A DNA stretch of 64,000 nt. It comes from Micromonospora violae (lineage in GTDB: Bacteria > Actinomycetota > Actinomycetes > Mycobacteriales > Micromonosporaceae). A model generated the notes under the pieces. That model made no database searches. It saw only the letters and a list, made by a program, of their open reading frames with translations, and had not been told where the DNA came from. This document shows, piece after piece, positions 24,063-32,625 of this stretch; the stretch's first letter is position 1, and each line of letters starts with the position of its first letter. Both the position numbers and the translations under genes were made by a program. The stretch lies in assembly GCF_004217135.1 (NCBI RefSeq), contig NZ_SHKK01000001.1, positions 2,232,001-2,296,000 on the forward strand, written 5' to 3'.

Positions 24063-24830
24063 CTATGCCTCCGGCCCGTCCTCGGCCAGGAACTCGTCGA
24101 TCATCGGGGCCAGCCAGTCGGCGCGCTGCGGGATCGTGGTGTGGGTGGTGCCGGGCAGGATCGCCAGCCGGCACGCCGGCAGGCCGGTCAGGTCGCCGGG
24201 CACCGCGCCGCCGAGCAGCCGGAACATCCGCACCGCGTGTTCGGGTTGGACGATGTCGGCGTCGGCCAGCACGATCATGGTGGGTGCGGCCAACGCGCGG
24301 ATCTGCTCCGGCGTCCAGCACGGCAGTTTCGCGTCGAGGACCTTCATCTTGGTGACCAGGGTCGCCCAGCCCGCCGGGTCCGGCGCGGTCCGCAGGTACT
24401 CCTCGTGGAACTCCGAACCGTGCAGGTGCTCCGGTTGCAGGTCCTGGATCCCGTCGAGCAGCCCGGGATGCAGGCCGTCCTCGTCGAAGCTCACCGAGGC
24501 GAGCACCAGCCGGCCCACCCGGTCGGCGTGGTGGGTGCCGAGACGCAGCCCGACCGCCGCGCCCATGCTCCAGCCGTACACGTCCGCCCGCCCCACGCCC
24601 AGCCGGTCGAGCACCTCGACCACGTCGGCGGCGAAGTGCTCCACGGTCAGTGGACGGTCCACGTCGGGCGTACGCCCGTGGGCCTGCAACTCGACCGCGA
24701 TCACCCGCCGGTTCTTCGCCAGCAGCGGCAGGATCGTGCCGAACGACGTACCGATGCCGGAGAGCGCGCCGTGGATCAGCACCAGCGGTCGACCCTCACC
24801 ATTGCCGTGCGTCTCGTGGTAGATGTCCAT
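24063..24830 (-). CDS. Alpha/beta hydrolase under BTAD-regulator control
   Basis: 255 residues from the ATG at 24830 (a GTG at 24848 would add six). Oxyanion loop VLIHGALSGIGTSF, nucleophile elbow VYGWSMGAAVGLRLG, acid in VLADADIVQPEH and histidine in LPGTTHTTIP. Cytosolic esterase/lipase-like; substrate unknown. A three-heptamer BTAD box (24852-24880) lies directly upstream; a CACCGT -10-like hexamer would put transcription start at or next to the ATG, so a leaderless message is possible. Confidence 0.9.
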   Translation of the reverse strand: MDIYHETHGNGEGRPLVLIHGALSGIGTSFGTILPLLAKNRRVIAVELQAHGRTPDVDRPLTVEHFAADVVEVLDRLGVGRADVYGWSMGAAVGLRLGTHHADRVGRLVLASVSFDEDGLHPGLLDGIQDLQPEHLHGSEFHEEYLRTAPDPAGWATLVTKMKVLDAKLPCWTPEQIRALAAPTMIVLADADIVQPEHAVRMFRLLGGAVPGDLTGLPACRLAILPGTTHTTIPQRADWLAPMIDEFLAEDGPEA

Positions 24831-24851
24831 GCCCACACGGTGCGCCACCGC

Positions 24852-24880
24852 GCTTACGGTCGGCTTCAGCTCTGCTTACC
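24852..24880 (-). promoter_or_regulatory. Three direct heptamers, BTAD/SARP box
   Basis: On the plus strand GCTTACG (24852), GCTTCAG (24863) and GCTTACC (24874), each separated by 4 bp, giving the 11-bp period typical of SARP-family operators. They lie between the hydrolase and the BTAD regulator start at 24890, so both genes could be controlled. The same three heptamers occur at 28553-28581. Confidence 0.7.
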
Positions 24881-24889
24881 GAGGCTAGG

Positions 24890-27800
24890 ATGACCGCCGT
24901 GCAGTTCGGGGTGCTCGGGCCGCTCGCCGTGACCACCGACGCCGGCGAGCCGGTGGTCGTACCCGGCACCAAGGTCCGCGCGCTGCTGGCCGACCTGCTG
25001 ACCAACCGCAACCAGGTGGTCTCGGCCGACCGCCTCATCGACGACCTGTGGGGTGACGACTCCCCCGCCAACCCCGCCGGGGCCCTCCAGGTGCGGGTGT
25101 CGCAGCTGCGCAAGGCGCTCAACGACGCCGAGCCGGGTGCCCGCGAGCTGGTCGAGTCACGACCGCCCGGCTACCTGCTGCGGGCCGACAACGTCGACGC
25201 GGACCGTTTCGTCGAGCTGACCCGCAGCACCGACGCCGACCGGCTCACCGCGGCTCTCGCGTTGTGGCGCGGCGACGCGTACGCCGATCTGGCCGACGCC
25301 GAGTTCGTCCGCGCCGAGGCGACCCGCCTGGCCGAGCAGCGCCTCGCGGCGCACGAGCGACTGGCCGAGGCGCGGGTGGCCCGGGGTGAGCACGACATGG
25401 TCGCGGCCGACCTGGCCGAGCTGGTCGCCCGGCACCCGCTGCGGGAGGGCCTGCGGGCGGTGCAGCTACGCGCGCTGTACGCGGCCGGACGCCAGTCTGA
25501 GGCGCTGGACAGCTACGCCGACCTGCGCGACCGACTCGCCGAAGAGTTGGGCCTCGACCCCGGCCCGGAACTGGTCGCGCTGCACCGCAGGATCCTCGAA
25601 CAGGACGCCGAACTGAGCGCGCCGCCGAAGGCCGCGATCATCCGCAACAGCCTGCCGGCCCAGCTCGACGAGTTGGTCGGGCGCGCCGAGGCGGTGACGG
25701 AGCTGCGCGGGCTGCTGCCCCGGCAACGCCTGGTGACGCTGGTCGGGCCGGGCGGTGTCGGCAAGACCCGACTGGCCACCGAGGCAGCCCGGACCCGGTC
25801 CTGCCCGGACGGCGTCCACCTGGTGGAGCTGGCGCCACTGCCGGCCGGTGACCCGCGCATCGCCGAGCAGGTCCTCGGCGTGCTGGACGTCCGGGAGGCC
25901 GCCGGCACGACCCTGTCCGCGACCGACCGCCTCGTCGCGGCCCTGCGGCACCGGCACCTGCTGCTCGTGCTGGACAACTGCGAACACGTCGTCGAACCGG
26001 TCGCCGCGCTGGTCGCCCGACTGCTGCGCGACGCGCCCGAGGTGAGCGTCCTCGCCACCAGTCGGGAGCCACTGGGCCTGACCGGGGAGCTGCTCTGGGA
26101 GGTACCCCCGCTGTCGCTGCCCGAGGACGGTGACGTGGACACGGTCCGGCGCTCGGCGGCGGCGCGTCTGTTCGCCGCCCGCGCCGCCGCCCAGCAGCGT
26201 GGATTCCGGCTGGACGAGCGGACCGCGCCGGCGGTGGCCCAGCTCTGCCGTCGCCTCGACGGCCTCCCGCTGGCCCTGGAGCTGGCCGCGACCCGGGTCC
26301 GCGCGCTGGGCGTACGCGGGGTGGTGGACCGGCTCGACGACCGGTTCCGGCTGCTCAGCACCGCCCAGCGCGACGTCCCACCGCGGCAGCGGACGTTGAC
26401 CGCGGTGATCGCCTGGAGTTGGGATCTGCTGGACGACCCCGACCAGACGGTGCTCGCCCGGTTGGCGGTGTTCCCCGACGGCTGCACCCCGGAGGCCGCC
26501 GAACAGGTCTGCCGGACCGACCTGGACGCCCTCGCAAGGCTGGTGGACCGGTCCCTGGTGGTACTGGACGACTCCGGGGCGGCCCCCCGCTACCGGCTGC
26601 TCGAATCCGTCGCCGCGTTCTGCCTCGAGCGTCTGACCGACACCGACGAGGTACGCCGACGGCACGCCGCCTACTACACCGAACTGGCCGAGCGCGCCGA
26701 CCACGGGCTGCGCGGGGCCGATCAGCAACGCTGGCTCGCGCTGCTCGACGCCGAACTGGCGAACCTGCGGTCGGCTCTGGTGCACGGTGGCGGGCTGCGC
26801 CTCGCGGTCGCGCTGAGCTGGTACTGGTTTCTGCGTGGCCGGCTCACCGAGGCACGGCGCGCGCTGGCCCAGCCTGGTGATCCGGAGCAGGAGGCCCGCG
26901 CGGCCCCCTGGCGGGTCGGCTTCGCCCTGATGCAGGGCGAGGCGGTCGCGCCGGACGATGTGCGCGCCGCGGTCGCCGCCGTTCCGAATAGTCACGCCGC
27001 GTGGTTCGCGGCGAACGCGGTGATCGAGCACAGCGACCTGGCCCTGGCATCGGAGGTGCTGCCCACCGCCGTCGACGATCCGTGGATCGAGGCCGCGGTG
27101 CTCTCCTCCCTGGCCCACATCGCGCACGCCAACGGTGATCAGACCACCCTGGAGCGCACCGCGACCCGCAGCGCCGCGCTCTTCGCCGACATCGGCGATC
27201 GGTGGGGTCGGCTCCGGGCGACGGAGTGGGTGGGTGGGTTGGCCGACATGCGCGGTGAGCACGAGCGGGCCATCGCGCTGCACCGGGAAGGGCTGCGCTG
27301 GGCCGAGGAGTTGGCGCTGTGGCCGCAGGTCTGCGCCGAGCTGTCCTGGCTGGCCTGGCTCGCCGTGCAGACCCGCGACTACGCCCAGGCCCGGCAACTG
27401 GCCGAACGCGCCTACAGCCTGGCGGTCGAGCAGGCCGCACCCGGTGCGCTGGTCTTCGCGGAGATGAGCCTGGGTATGGCCGCTCGCCGCGACGGCAAGC
27501 TCGATCTGGCCGTCACGCACCTCACCCGCCTCGTCGACCTGGGTCGGGGCGAGGACCCGCCGGCGCTGTACCTGCCGATGGTGCTGGTCGAGTTGGGCCA
27601 CGCGGTCGAGCAGGGCGGTGACCCGGACGGGGCGCTGGCCCTGCACGTCGAGGCGTTCGAGGCCGCCGAGGCGATGGCGACGATGCGGGACGCGATCGGC
27701 CCGCTGGAGGGGATGGCGGCGGCGGTCCGCTCCCCCGAGGTCGCGGCCCGACTGCTGGGTGCGGCGGCCGCCGCCCGGCTCGCCACGCAGTCCCCCGCCG

Positions 27801-27931
27801 CGCCGGCCGAACGCGACGACACCGACCGGGTGACCGCGCGACTGCGCGCCGAGCTCGGGCCGGAACACTTCGACGCGCTGCTCGCCGAGGGCGCGCAGCT
27901 GAGCCCGGGCGAGGCCCGGGCTCAGCTCTGA
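24890..27931 (+). CDS. BTAD/AfsR-family transcriptional regulator with NB-ARC ATPase and TPR region
   Basis: 1013 residues. Winged-helix DNA-binding domain (residues 1-95, FGVLGPLAVTTDAGEPVVVP, NPAGALQVRVSQLRKAL), bacterial transcriptional activation domain to about 245 (LAEELGLDPGPELVALHRRI), then an NB-ARC type ATPase with Walker A LVGPGGVGKTRLA, Walker B LLLVLDNCEHV and LATSREPLGLTGE, and a C-terminal TPR-like half. Such proteins activate nearby genes on an effector signal. ATG at 24890; a GTG three codons later is possible. It is flanked by two genes whose promoters carry matching heptamer boxes. Confidence 0.93.
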   Translation: MTAVQFGVLGPLAVTTDAGEPVVVPGTKVRALLADLLTNRNQVVSADRLIDDLWGDDSPANPAGALQVRVSQLRKALNDAEPGARELVESRPPGYLLRADNVDADRFVELTRSTDADRLTAALALWRGDAYADLADAEFVRAEATRLAEQRLAAHERLAEARVARGEHDMVAADLAELVARHPLREGLRAVQLRALYAAGRQSEALDSYADLRDRLAEELGLDPGPELVALHRRILEQDAELSAPPKAAIIRNSLPAQLDELVGRAEAVTELRGLLPRQRLVTLVGPGGVGKTRLATEAARTRSCPDGVHLVELAPLPAGDPRIAEQVLGVLDVREAAGTTLSATDRLVAALRHRHLLLVLDNCEHVVEPVAALVARLLRDAPEVSVLATSREPLGLTGELLWEVPPLSLPEDGDVDTVRRSAAARLFAARAAAQQRGFRLDERTAPAVAQLCRRLDGLPLALELAATRVRALGVRGVVDRLDDRFRLLSTAQRDVPPRQRTLTAVIAWSWDLLDDPDQTVLARLAVFPDGCTPEAAEQVCRTDLDALARLVDRSLVVLDDSGAAPRYRLLESVAAFCLERLTDTDEVRRRHAAYYTELAERADHGLRGADQQRWLALLDAELANLRSALVHGGGLRLAVALSWYWFLRGRLTEARRALAQPGDPEQEARAAPWRVGFALMQGEAVAPDDVRAAVAAVPNSHAAWFAANAVIEHSDLALASEVLPTAVDDPWIEAAVLSSLAHIAHANGDQTTLERTATRSAALFADIGDRWGRLRATEWVGGLADMRGEHERAIALHREGLRWAEELALWPQVCAELSWLAWLAVQTRDYAQARQLAERAYSLAVEQAAPGALVFAEMSLGMAARRDGKLDLAVTHLTRLVDLGRGEDPPALYLPMVLVELGHAVEQGGDPDGALALHVEAFEAAEAMATMRDAIGPLEGMAAAVRSPEVAARLLGAAAAARLATQSPAAPAERDDTDRVTARLRAELGPEHFDALLAEGAQLSPGEARAQL
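27897..27927. terminator. Bidirectional hairpin overlapping the end of the BTAD gene
   Basis: Perfect 14-bp arms (agctgagcccgggc and complement) with a 3-nt loop, ending one base before the stop codon. The convergent gene ends only 7 bp further on, so it can serve both transcripts. Confidence 0.65.
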
Positions 27932-27938
27932 TCTCTGG

Positions 27939-28493
27939 TCAGGCCGTCGTCTTCGGCCGGTACGACGCGATGATCACGCCGCTCTTGTGCACCCGGGTGT
28001 CGACCAGGTCGAACGACGCCTTGAAGTCGGTCAGCGGCGCCGTCAGGTTGGTGGCGCCCTCCAGCACCGGGTGGATCCAGAACCGGACCTCGTCCACCAG
28101 GCCCGCCCGGATCAGCTGGGCGGTGACCGAGCCGAAGCCGTACTGGATGATGTTCCTGCCCGCCTGGGCCTTGAGCGCGGTGACCGCCTCGACCAGATCA
28201 CCCTGGATCACCTCGGTGTTGTTCCAGGTGGGGTCGGTCAGGGTGGTCGAGGCGACGTACTTCTTGACGTTGTTGAAGTAGGCGGCGCCGGTGGTCGGGT
28301 CGTTCTCGTCCATGGTCGGCCAGGCGGCGGACATGCCGTCGTAGGTGGCCCGGCCCATCAGCATCGCGTCGGCCTCGTCGGTCTGCGCACCGGCGAGGCT
28401 CATGGCCTCCTCGTCGAAGTACGGCCCGGTCCACATCGGGTTCTCGATGACGCCGTCGAGGGTGAGGTAGGTCGAGTTGATGAGCTTGCGCAT
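27939..28493 (-). CDS. Dihydrofolate reductase family protein (RibD C-terminal-like)
   Basis: 184 residues from the ATG at 28493, which has AGGAG 7 nt upstream. Start MRKLINSTYLTLDGVIENP, core DAMLMGRATYDGMSAAWP and IIQYGFGSVTAQLIRAGLVDE are typical of the YwjB/YyaP group of NADPH-dependent reductases of this fold rather than of housekeeping DHFR. Its promoter holds the same heptamer array as the hydrolase beside the BTAD regulator. Substrate unknown. Confidence 0.9.
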   Translation of the reverse strand: MRKLINSTYLTLDGVIENPMWTGPYFDEEAMSLAGAQTDEADAMLMGRATYDGMSAAWPTMDENDPTTGAAYFNNVKKYVASTTLTDPTWNNTEVIQGDLVEAVTALKAQAGRNIIQYGFGSVTAQLIRAGLVDEVRFWIHPVLEGATNLTAPLTDFKASFDLVDTRVHKSGVIIASYRPKTTA

Positions 28494-28552
28494 CGGAATC
28501 TCCTGGGTGTCTGTCGTGTTCTCCGGTGACACCCAGAACTCTGCCGACCTCC

Positions 28553-28581
28553 GCTTACGATTCGCTTCAGGTCCCCTTACC
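28553..28581 (-). promoter_or_regulatory. Three direct heptamers, second BTAD/SARP box
   Basis: Plus-strand GCTTACG (28553), GCTTCAG (28564) and CCTTACC (28575), with 4-bp spacers. Twenty of 21 heptamer bases match the array at 24852-24880. Nine bases downstream on the minus strand is CAGAGT, a -10-like hexamer at the same offset as CACCGT near the other array. Confidence 0.7.
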
Positions 28582-29163
28582 CGCGTCTTCCGCCCGGCCC
28601 GACGCCGGGTCGGTCGACGGGATCGGCAGCGCCTGCGGGGTCACCGTGCCGCCGCCGGTCGAGTGGGCCGGGGCGGGGCGGTCACCGAGGCGGCTGTGCA
28701 GACGCCCACGCCCGGCCGGCCCGGCCCGGCGGGTCACCTCGACCGTCACCATCCGCACCGGCGGTGGCGGCACGGTGAAACGCCCGACGCCCCACCGCAC
28801 CCAGATCGGAATCCGGCCGGCGTCCGCCTCCGCGCGTAGCTTCTGCACCGTACGGGCCCGGTCGGTGTGGTCGACCTCCACCACGACGGGCGGACCGTCG
28901 GGACGGGCACAGGCCACGTCGAGAACCGAGTGCCGCTGCTGAAGCGGCGGTGGCAACGGCAACACGCTGGGGGCGCGCCGGTAGACCCGCCACCCCTGGG
29001 CCTCGGCCCACCGCACCACCGAGTCGATCACCCGCGCGGTGACCTCGTCGGTGTCCAGGTCGACGAAGGTCACCTCGGTCAACCAACGGCCCAGGTCCGC
29101 GGCCAACCGTTCGCCCTGCGCCGCGACCTCCACCGGCGCAGGATAACGCCTCAGCCCGACCAC
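28567..29163 (-). CDS. Hypothetical protein with possible PD-(D/E)XK-like core
   Basis: 198 residues. The middle (SVLDVACARPDGPPVVVEVD followed by HTDRARTVQKLRAEA) has the D...ExD spacing of restriction-endonuclease-like folds, and the preceding helix (VIDSVVRWAEAQGWRVYRRA) fits. The C-terminal 50 residues are low-complexity and Pro/Gly-rich. GTG start at 29163. It overlaps the second BTAD box at its end. Function not recognised; the nuclease-fold suggestion rests on motif spacing only. Confidence 0.7.
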   Translation of the reverse strand: MVGLRRYPAPVEVAAQGERLAADLGRWLTEVTFVDLDTDEVTARVIDSVVRWAEAQGWRVYRRAPSVLPLPPPLQQRHSVLDVACARPDGPPVVVEVDHTDRARTVQKLRAEADAGRIPIWVRWGVGRFTVPPPPVRMVTVEVTRRAGPAGRGRLHSRLGDRPAPAHSTGGGTVTPQALPIPSTDPASGRAEDAGKGT

Positions 29164-29177
29164 GGTCGCGGTGTGGG

Positions 29178-31847
29178 TTACACCAACGGTTCGTCCGCTC
29201 CACCGAGCAGCCAGGTGTCCTTCGACCCGCCGCCCCGCGACGAGTTGACGATCATGCTGCCGGCCGGCGCCACCCGGGTCAGCGCCACCGGCGCCACCTC
29301 GGCGGTGTCACCGAGGAACACGAACGCCCGCAGGTCGACGTGGCGGGGAACGAGCGCCGTACCGTCGAAGACCGGGTGCGTGGTCAGCGCGACCATCTCC
29401 TGGGCGATCCACCGGTGCGGGGCCGCGAGGATCTGCTCCCGGACGGCGTCCAACTCCTCGGCCTCGGCCCGAGGGCCGATCACCACCCGGTCACCGCCGT
29501 ACCCGTCGACCGGCTTGAGCACCAACTCGTCGAGCCGACCCAGCACCTCGGACCGCTGCTCGGGCAGCCCACACAGGTACGTGGGCACGTCCCCGAGCAG
29601 CGGCTTCTCGCCCAGGTAGTACTCGATCAGCCGGGGAACGTACGCGTACAACGCCTTGTCGTCGGCGACACCGTTGCCCAGCGCGTTGGCCAGCGTGAGC
29701 CGCCCGGCGTGCACCGCGGCGAGCAGCGGCCACCCCAACGGCACCCCGTCCGCGCCCGGCGCGTGCAGCAGCGCCTCCTCGTCCATCCGCAGGTAGATCA
29801 CGTCCACCTCGCGGCGGCAGCCCTCACGGACCAGCCGGACCCGGCCCTCCTCCACCAGCAGGTCGCTGGTCTCGGTCAGCGGCACACCCATCTCGTCGGC
29901 GAGCAGCCGGTGCTCGAACCACGCCGGATCACCTGGACCGCCGCTGAGCACCACCACGGCGGGGTCGTCGGTCGCGGCGGGTGCGGCGGCGACCAACGCC
30001 CGGTACAGCATCGCCGGCGTCTCGTCGGCGGGCAGCAGATCCTTCGGTGCCGGCAGTTCCGGCAGCACCGCCCGGGTGAGCCGGCGGTTCTGCACCGCGT
30101 AGCCGATCCCGGAGGGCACCCGCAGGTTGTCCTCCAGCACGTACCAGCCACCGGCGGGGTCGCGGACCAGGTCGGTGCCGGACACCTGGATGCGGGTGCC
30201 CCGCCGGCCCATCAGCGCCCCGGTCGGGCGCAGCCCGGGTGACGACTCCACCACCCACGCCGGCACCACGCCGTCGGCCACCACGGTCCGGTCGGCGTAG
30301 ACGTCGCGCAGGAACGCGTCGAGGGCGCGGGCGCGTTGCACCAGGCCGGTACGCAGGCTCCGCCAGTCGGCGGCGGGCACCACCCGGGGCACCAGGTCCA
30401 CCGGGAACAGCCGGGTGCTCGCCTCACCGGCCACACTGAACGTCACCCCCCGGGCCCGCTGCTCCTCGTCCCGGTCGTGCTCGCGTTGACGCAGGGCGCC
30501 GGCACCGAGCTGGCGCAGGGCCGCCAGCATCGGGGCGTACACCGGTTGCGGTCCGGCCGGTCCGAAGACCTCGTCGCCGGCATCGGTGTACGTGGGCAGC
30601 GCCGGTGGTGTCGACGCGCCCGGCAGCGGCCCGCGGGCCTGGCCCCGCGTCTCGTCGAGCAGCAGGTCGACCACGTCGGCCAACCGGCCACGCCGCTGGT
30701 ACGCCCGCCGCTGTCGGGCGGCGGAGCTGCCGCGTTCCAGTGCGTACCGGGTCAGCTCGCGGACCTGCTCCCAGTCCCCGGTCGCCTCCAACTGTGGGCG
30801 CAGGTCGGTCACCAGGCGGCCGACCGCCTGGGCGGCCGGGACCGGTCGGGCCGAGCGGGGCAGGTCGAGCAGGTCACCTTCCAGGCCGGAGCGGGCCGCC
30901 CGCCACACGGCGGCGCGCAGCACCGGTGGTCGCACGGCGGTGCGCTCGACCCCGGCGCGCAGGGCGGCGACCTCCCGCCGGACGAGCGCCCGGAACAGGC
31001 CGGCGAGCAGGACGATGGTCTCCACGTCGGGGTTGGCGTCGGTGATCCGCAGTTCCACGGTGGGCACGTGCGCCGACGGCCGGACATCGAAATAGATCAT
31101 GGCGGGGTCGGTGATGGTCTCGGAGGCGATCAGTTCGGCGACCAGCGCCTCGTGGTCGGCGGCGCTGGTCACCTCACCCGGGTCGCCGGCGGTGGGCCAG
31201 CGCTGCCAGACCAACGACCGGACGCTGGCGTACCCGCTGTCCTGCCCCAGCCAGTAGGGCGAGCTGGTGGAGAGGGCGAGCAGGGTCGGCAGCCACGGCT
31301 GGACCCGACGGGTGACCGCCACCGCCAGATCCCGATCGGAGACGCCGACGTGCACCTGCGCCCCGCAGATCAGCTGCTCCCGGGCGAGCAGCTGGTACTC
31401 GTCGAGCATCCGTCGGTAGCGGGAGGTGGGTGTGACGCTGGGGTCGCCGTCGGCGCGCAACGGCACCGTACCGGCCGCCACGATGCCCAGCCCGGCCCGG
31501 TCGGCGACCTGGACGGCGCTCTGCCGCAGCCCGGTCAGCTCGGCGCGAATCTCGTCGAGGGTGCGGCAGACCGCGGTGTTGGTCTCCACCACGCTGCGGT
31601 GCAGCTCGGCGGTGAACGAGGCCGCCGGCAACCGGTCGAGCAACTCGCCGGCGCGGGGCACCAACTCCCGGGTGTGCAGATCGACGACGTGGAACTCCTC
31701 CTCCACCCCGATCGTGGCCAGGTCAGCCGGGTCGCCGTCGTCGAGCGCCAGGGCCCGGATGGTGCGCGGCGTGGGCGGTGTCCGGCCGTTGCCGGACCGG
31801 CCCACCGGCCCGTCGTAAGTCGGCGCGTTCGTGGTGTTGTCGGCCAT
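29178..31847 (-). CDS. Fusion: carboxylate-amine ligase (GCS2/YbdK) with circularly permuted ATP-grasp protein
   Basis: 889 residues. The N-terminal half is a glutamate-cysteine ligase type 2 domain (TIGVEEEFHVVDLHTRELVP, LICGAQVHVGVSDRDLAVAV, VPTVELRITDANPDVETIVL). From about residue 440 a circularly permuted ATP-grasp domain of the DUF404/407 type follows (YVLEDNLRVPSGIGYAVQNR, VYLRMDEEALLH-like YLRMDEEAL, LVLKPVDGYGGDRVVIGP). Both halves make amide bonds with ATP, so a peptide or peptide-like product is expected; the product is unknown. ATG at 31847 chosen; a GTG is two codons upstream. The usual partners (alpha-E protein, transglutaminase, 20S-like protease) are not nearby. Confidence 0.9.
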   Translation of the reverse strand: MADNTTNAPTYDGPVGRSGNGRTPPTPRTIRALALDDGDPADLATIGVEEEFHVVDLHTRELVPRAGELLDRLPAASFTAELHRSVVETNTAVCRTLDEIRAELTGLRQSAVQVADRAGLGIVAAGTVPLRADGDPSVTPTSRYRRMLDEYQLLAREQLICGAQVHVGVSDRDLAVAVTRRVQPWLPTLLALSTSSPYWLGQDSGYASVRSLVWQRWPTAGDPGEVTSAADHEALVAELIASETITDPAMIYFDVRPSAHVPTVELRITDANPDVETIVLLAGLFRALVRREVAALRAGVERTAVRPPVLRAAVWRAARSGLEGDLLDLPRSARPVPAAQAVGRLVTDLRPQLEATGDWEQVRELTRYALERGSSAARQRRAYQRRGRLADVVDLLLDETRGQARGPLPGASTPPALPTYTDAGDEVFGPAGPQPVYAPMLAALRQLGAGALRQREHDRDEEQRARGVTFSVAGEASTRLFPVDLVPRVVPAADWRSLRTGLVQRARALDAFLRDVYADRTVVADGVVPAWVVESSPGLRPTGALMGRRGTRIQVSGTDLVRDPAGGWYVLEDNLRVPSGIGYAVQNRRLTRAVLPELPAPKDLLPADETPAMLYRALVAAAPAATDDPAVVVLSGGPGDPAWFEHRLLADEMGVPLTETSDLLVEEGRVRLVREGCRREVDVIYLRMDEEALLHAPGADGVPLGWPLLAAVHAGRLTLANALGNGVADDKALYAYVPRLIEYYLGEKPLLGDVPTYLCGLPEQRSEVLGRLDELVLKPVDGYGGDRVVIGPRAEAEELDAVREQILAAPHRWIAQEMVALTTHPVFDGTALVPRHVDLRAFVFLGDTAEVAPVALTRVAPAGSMIVNSSRGGGSKDTWLLGGADEPLV

Positions 31848-32005
31848 GGTCACCCCGGTTCGCGTGTCGGTGGGTGTCGACTGTCGACTGTCCGACGAGC
31901 GTTCCGAGGGTTGGTACCGGAGGTGTTTCCGGCGCGTTAAGGTGACGCGCTTGTTCTGTCCGGCTGCTCAGCGCGGGTGGTCAGCCAGCCGATGGGGTCG
32001 CGCCG

Positions 32006-32572
32006 TCAGCGGGTCTGCGGCCGGTACTCGATGGTCGCGGCGACCCGGTTCGCCGTGTCGGCGCCGAGTTCCCGTTCGGTGAGCCACAGGCCCAGATCGA
32101 GCCCGGCCGAGAGAGCGCCGGCGGTGACCCGGTCACCGTCGTCGACCACCCGCTCGTCGAGCACCGTGACCTCCCGCGCGCGCAACTCGTCGTACGCGTT
32201 GCGGTTGGTGGTCGCCCGCCGGCCACTCAGCAGACCGGCGGCTGCGAGGAGCAGCGCACCGGTGCACACCGACGCCATCCAACGCGCCGACGGCGCCAGC
32301 GCGGCCAGCCTGGCCGGGAGCACGCCGCGCTGCGCCTGGGCCCAGGCACCCTCGGCGGCCCGGTTCAACCACCCTCCACCGGGGACGATTACACCGTCGG
32401 CCTGGCTCAGCACCTCGGTGACCTGGAGGTGGACGCCCCGCATGCTGGTGACCAGGGCTGGCCGTTCGACGGCGACCAGCCGCACATCGAACCCGGCCAT
32501 CGACAGCACCTCGAACGGCCCGAAGACGTCCAGTTCGTCGAAGCCGTCGAACACCACGATCTCGATTCGCAT
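32006..32572 (-). CDS. DJ-1/PfpI family protein
   Basis: 188 residues. Start IEIVVFDGFDELDVFGPFEV, then VIVPGGGWLN and the nucleophile elbow ASVCTGALLLAAAGLLSG with cysteine. This is the same domain as the N-terminal half of the divergent GlxA-type regulator. Members can be glyoxalase-like, chaperone-like or isocyanide hydratase-like; none is favoured by sequence alone. Divergent spacing is 53 bp. Confidence 0.9.
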   Translation of the reverse strand: MRIEIVVFDGFDELDVFGPFEVLSMAGFDVRLVAVERPALVTSMRGVHLQVTEVLSQADGVIVPGGGWLNRAAEGAWAQAQRGVLPARLAALAPSARWMASVCTGALLLAAAGLLSGRRATTNRNAYDELRAREVTVLDERVVDDGDRVTAGALSAGLDLGLWLTERELGADTANRVAATIEYRPQTR

Positions 32573-32625
32573 ACCGCTCAGGATCGCCGCACGACCGCAC
32601 GGCGGCGAGTGGCATCCTTGCCATC

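Noticed and set aside
25466..27868. 800-residue minus-strand frame opposite the BTAD regulator
   Set aside because: Antisense to a clear AfsR-type protein; composition (Gln, Gly, Arg) is that of a shadow frame.
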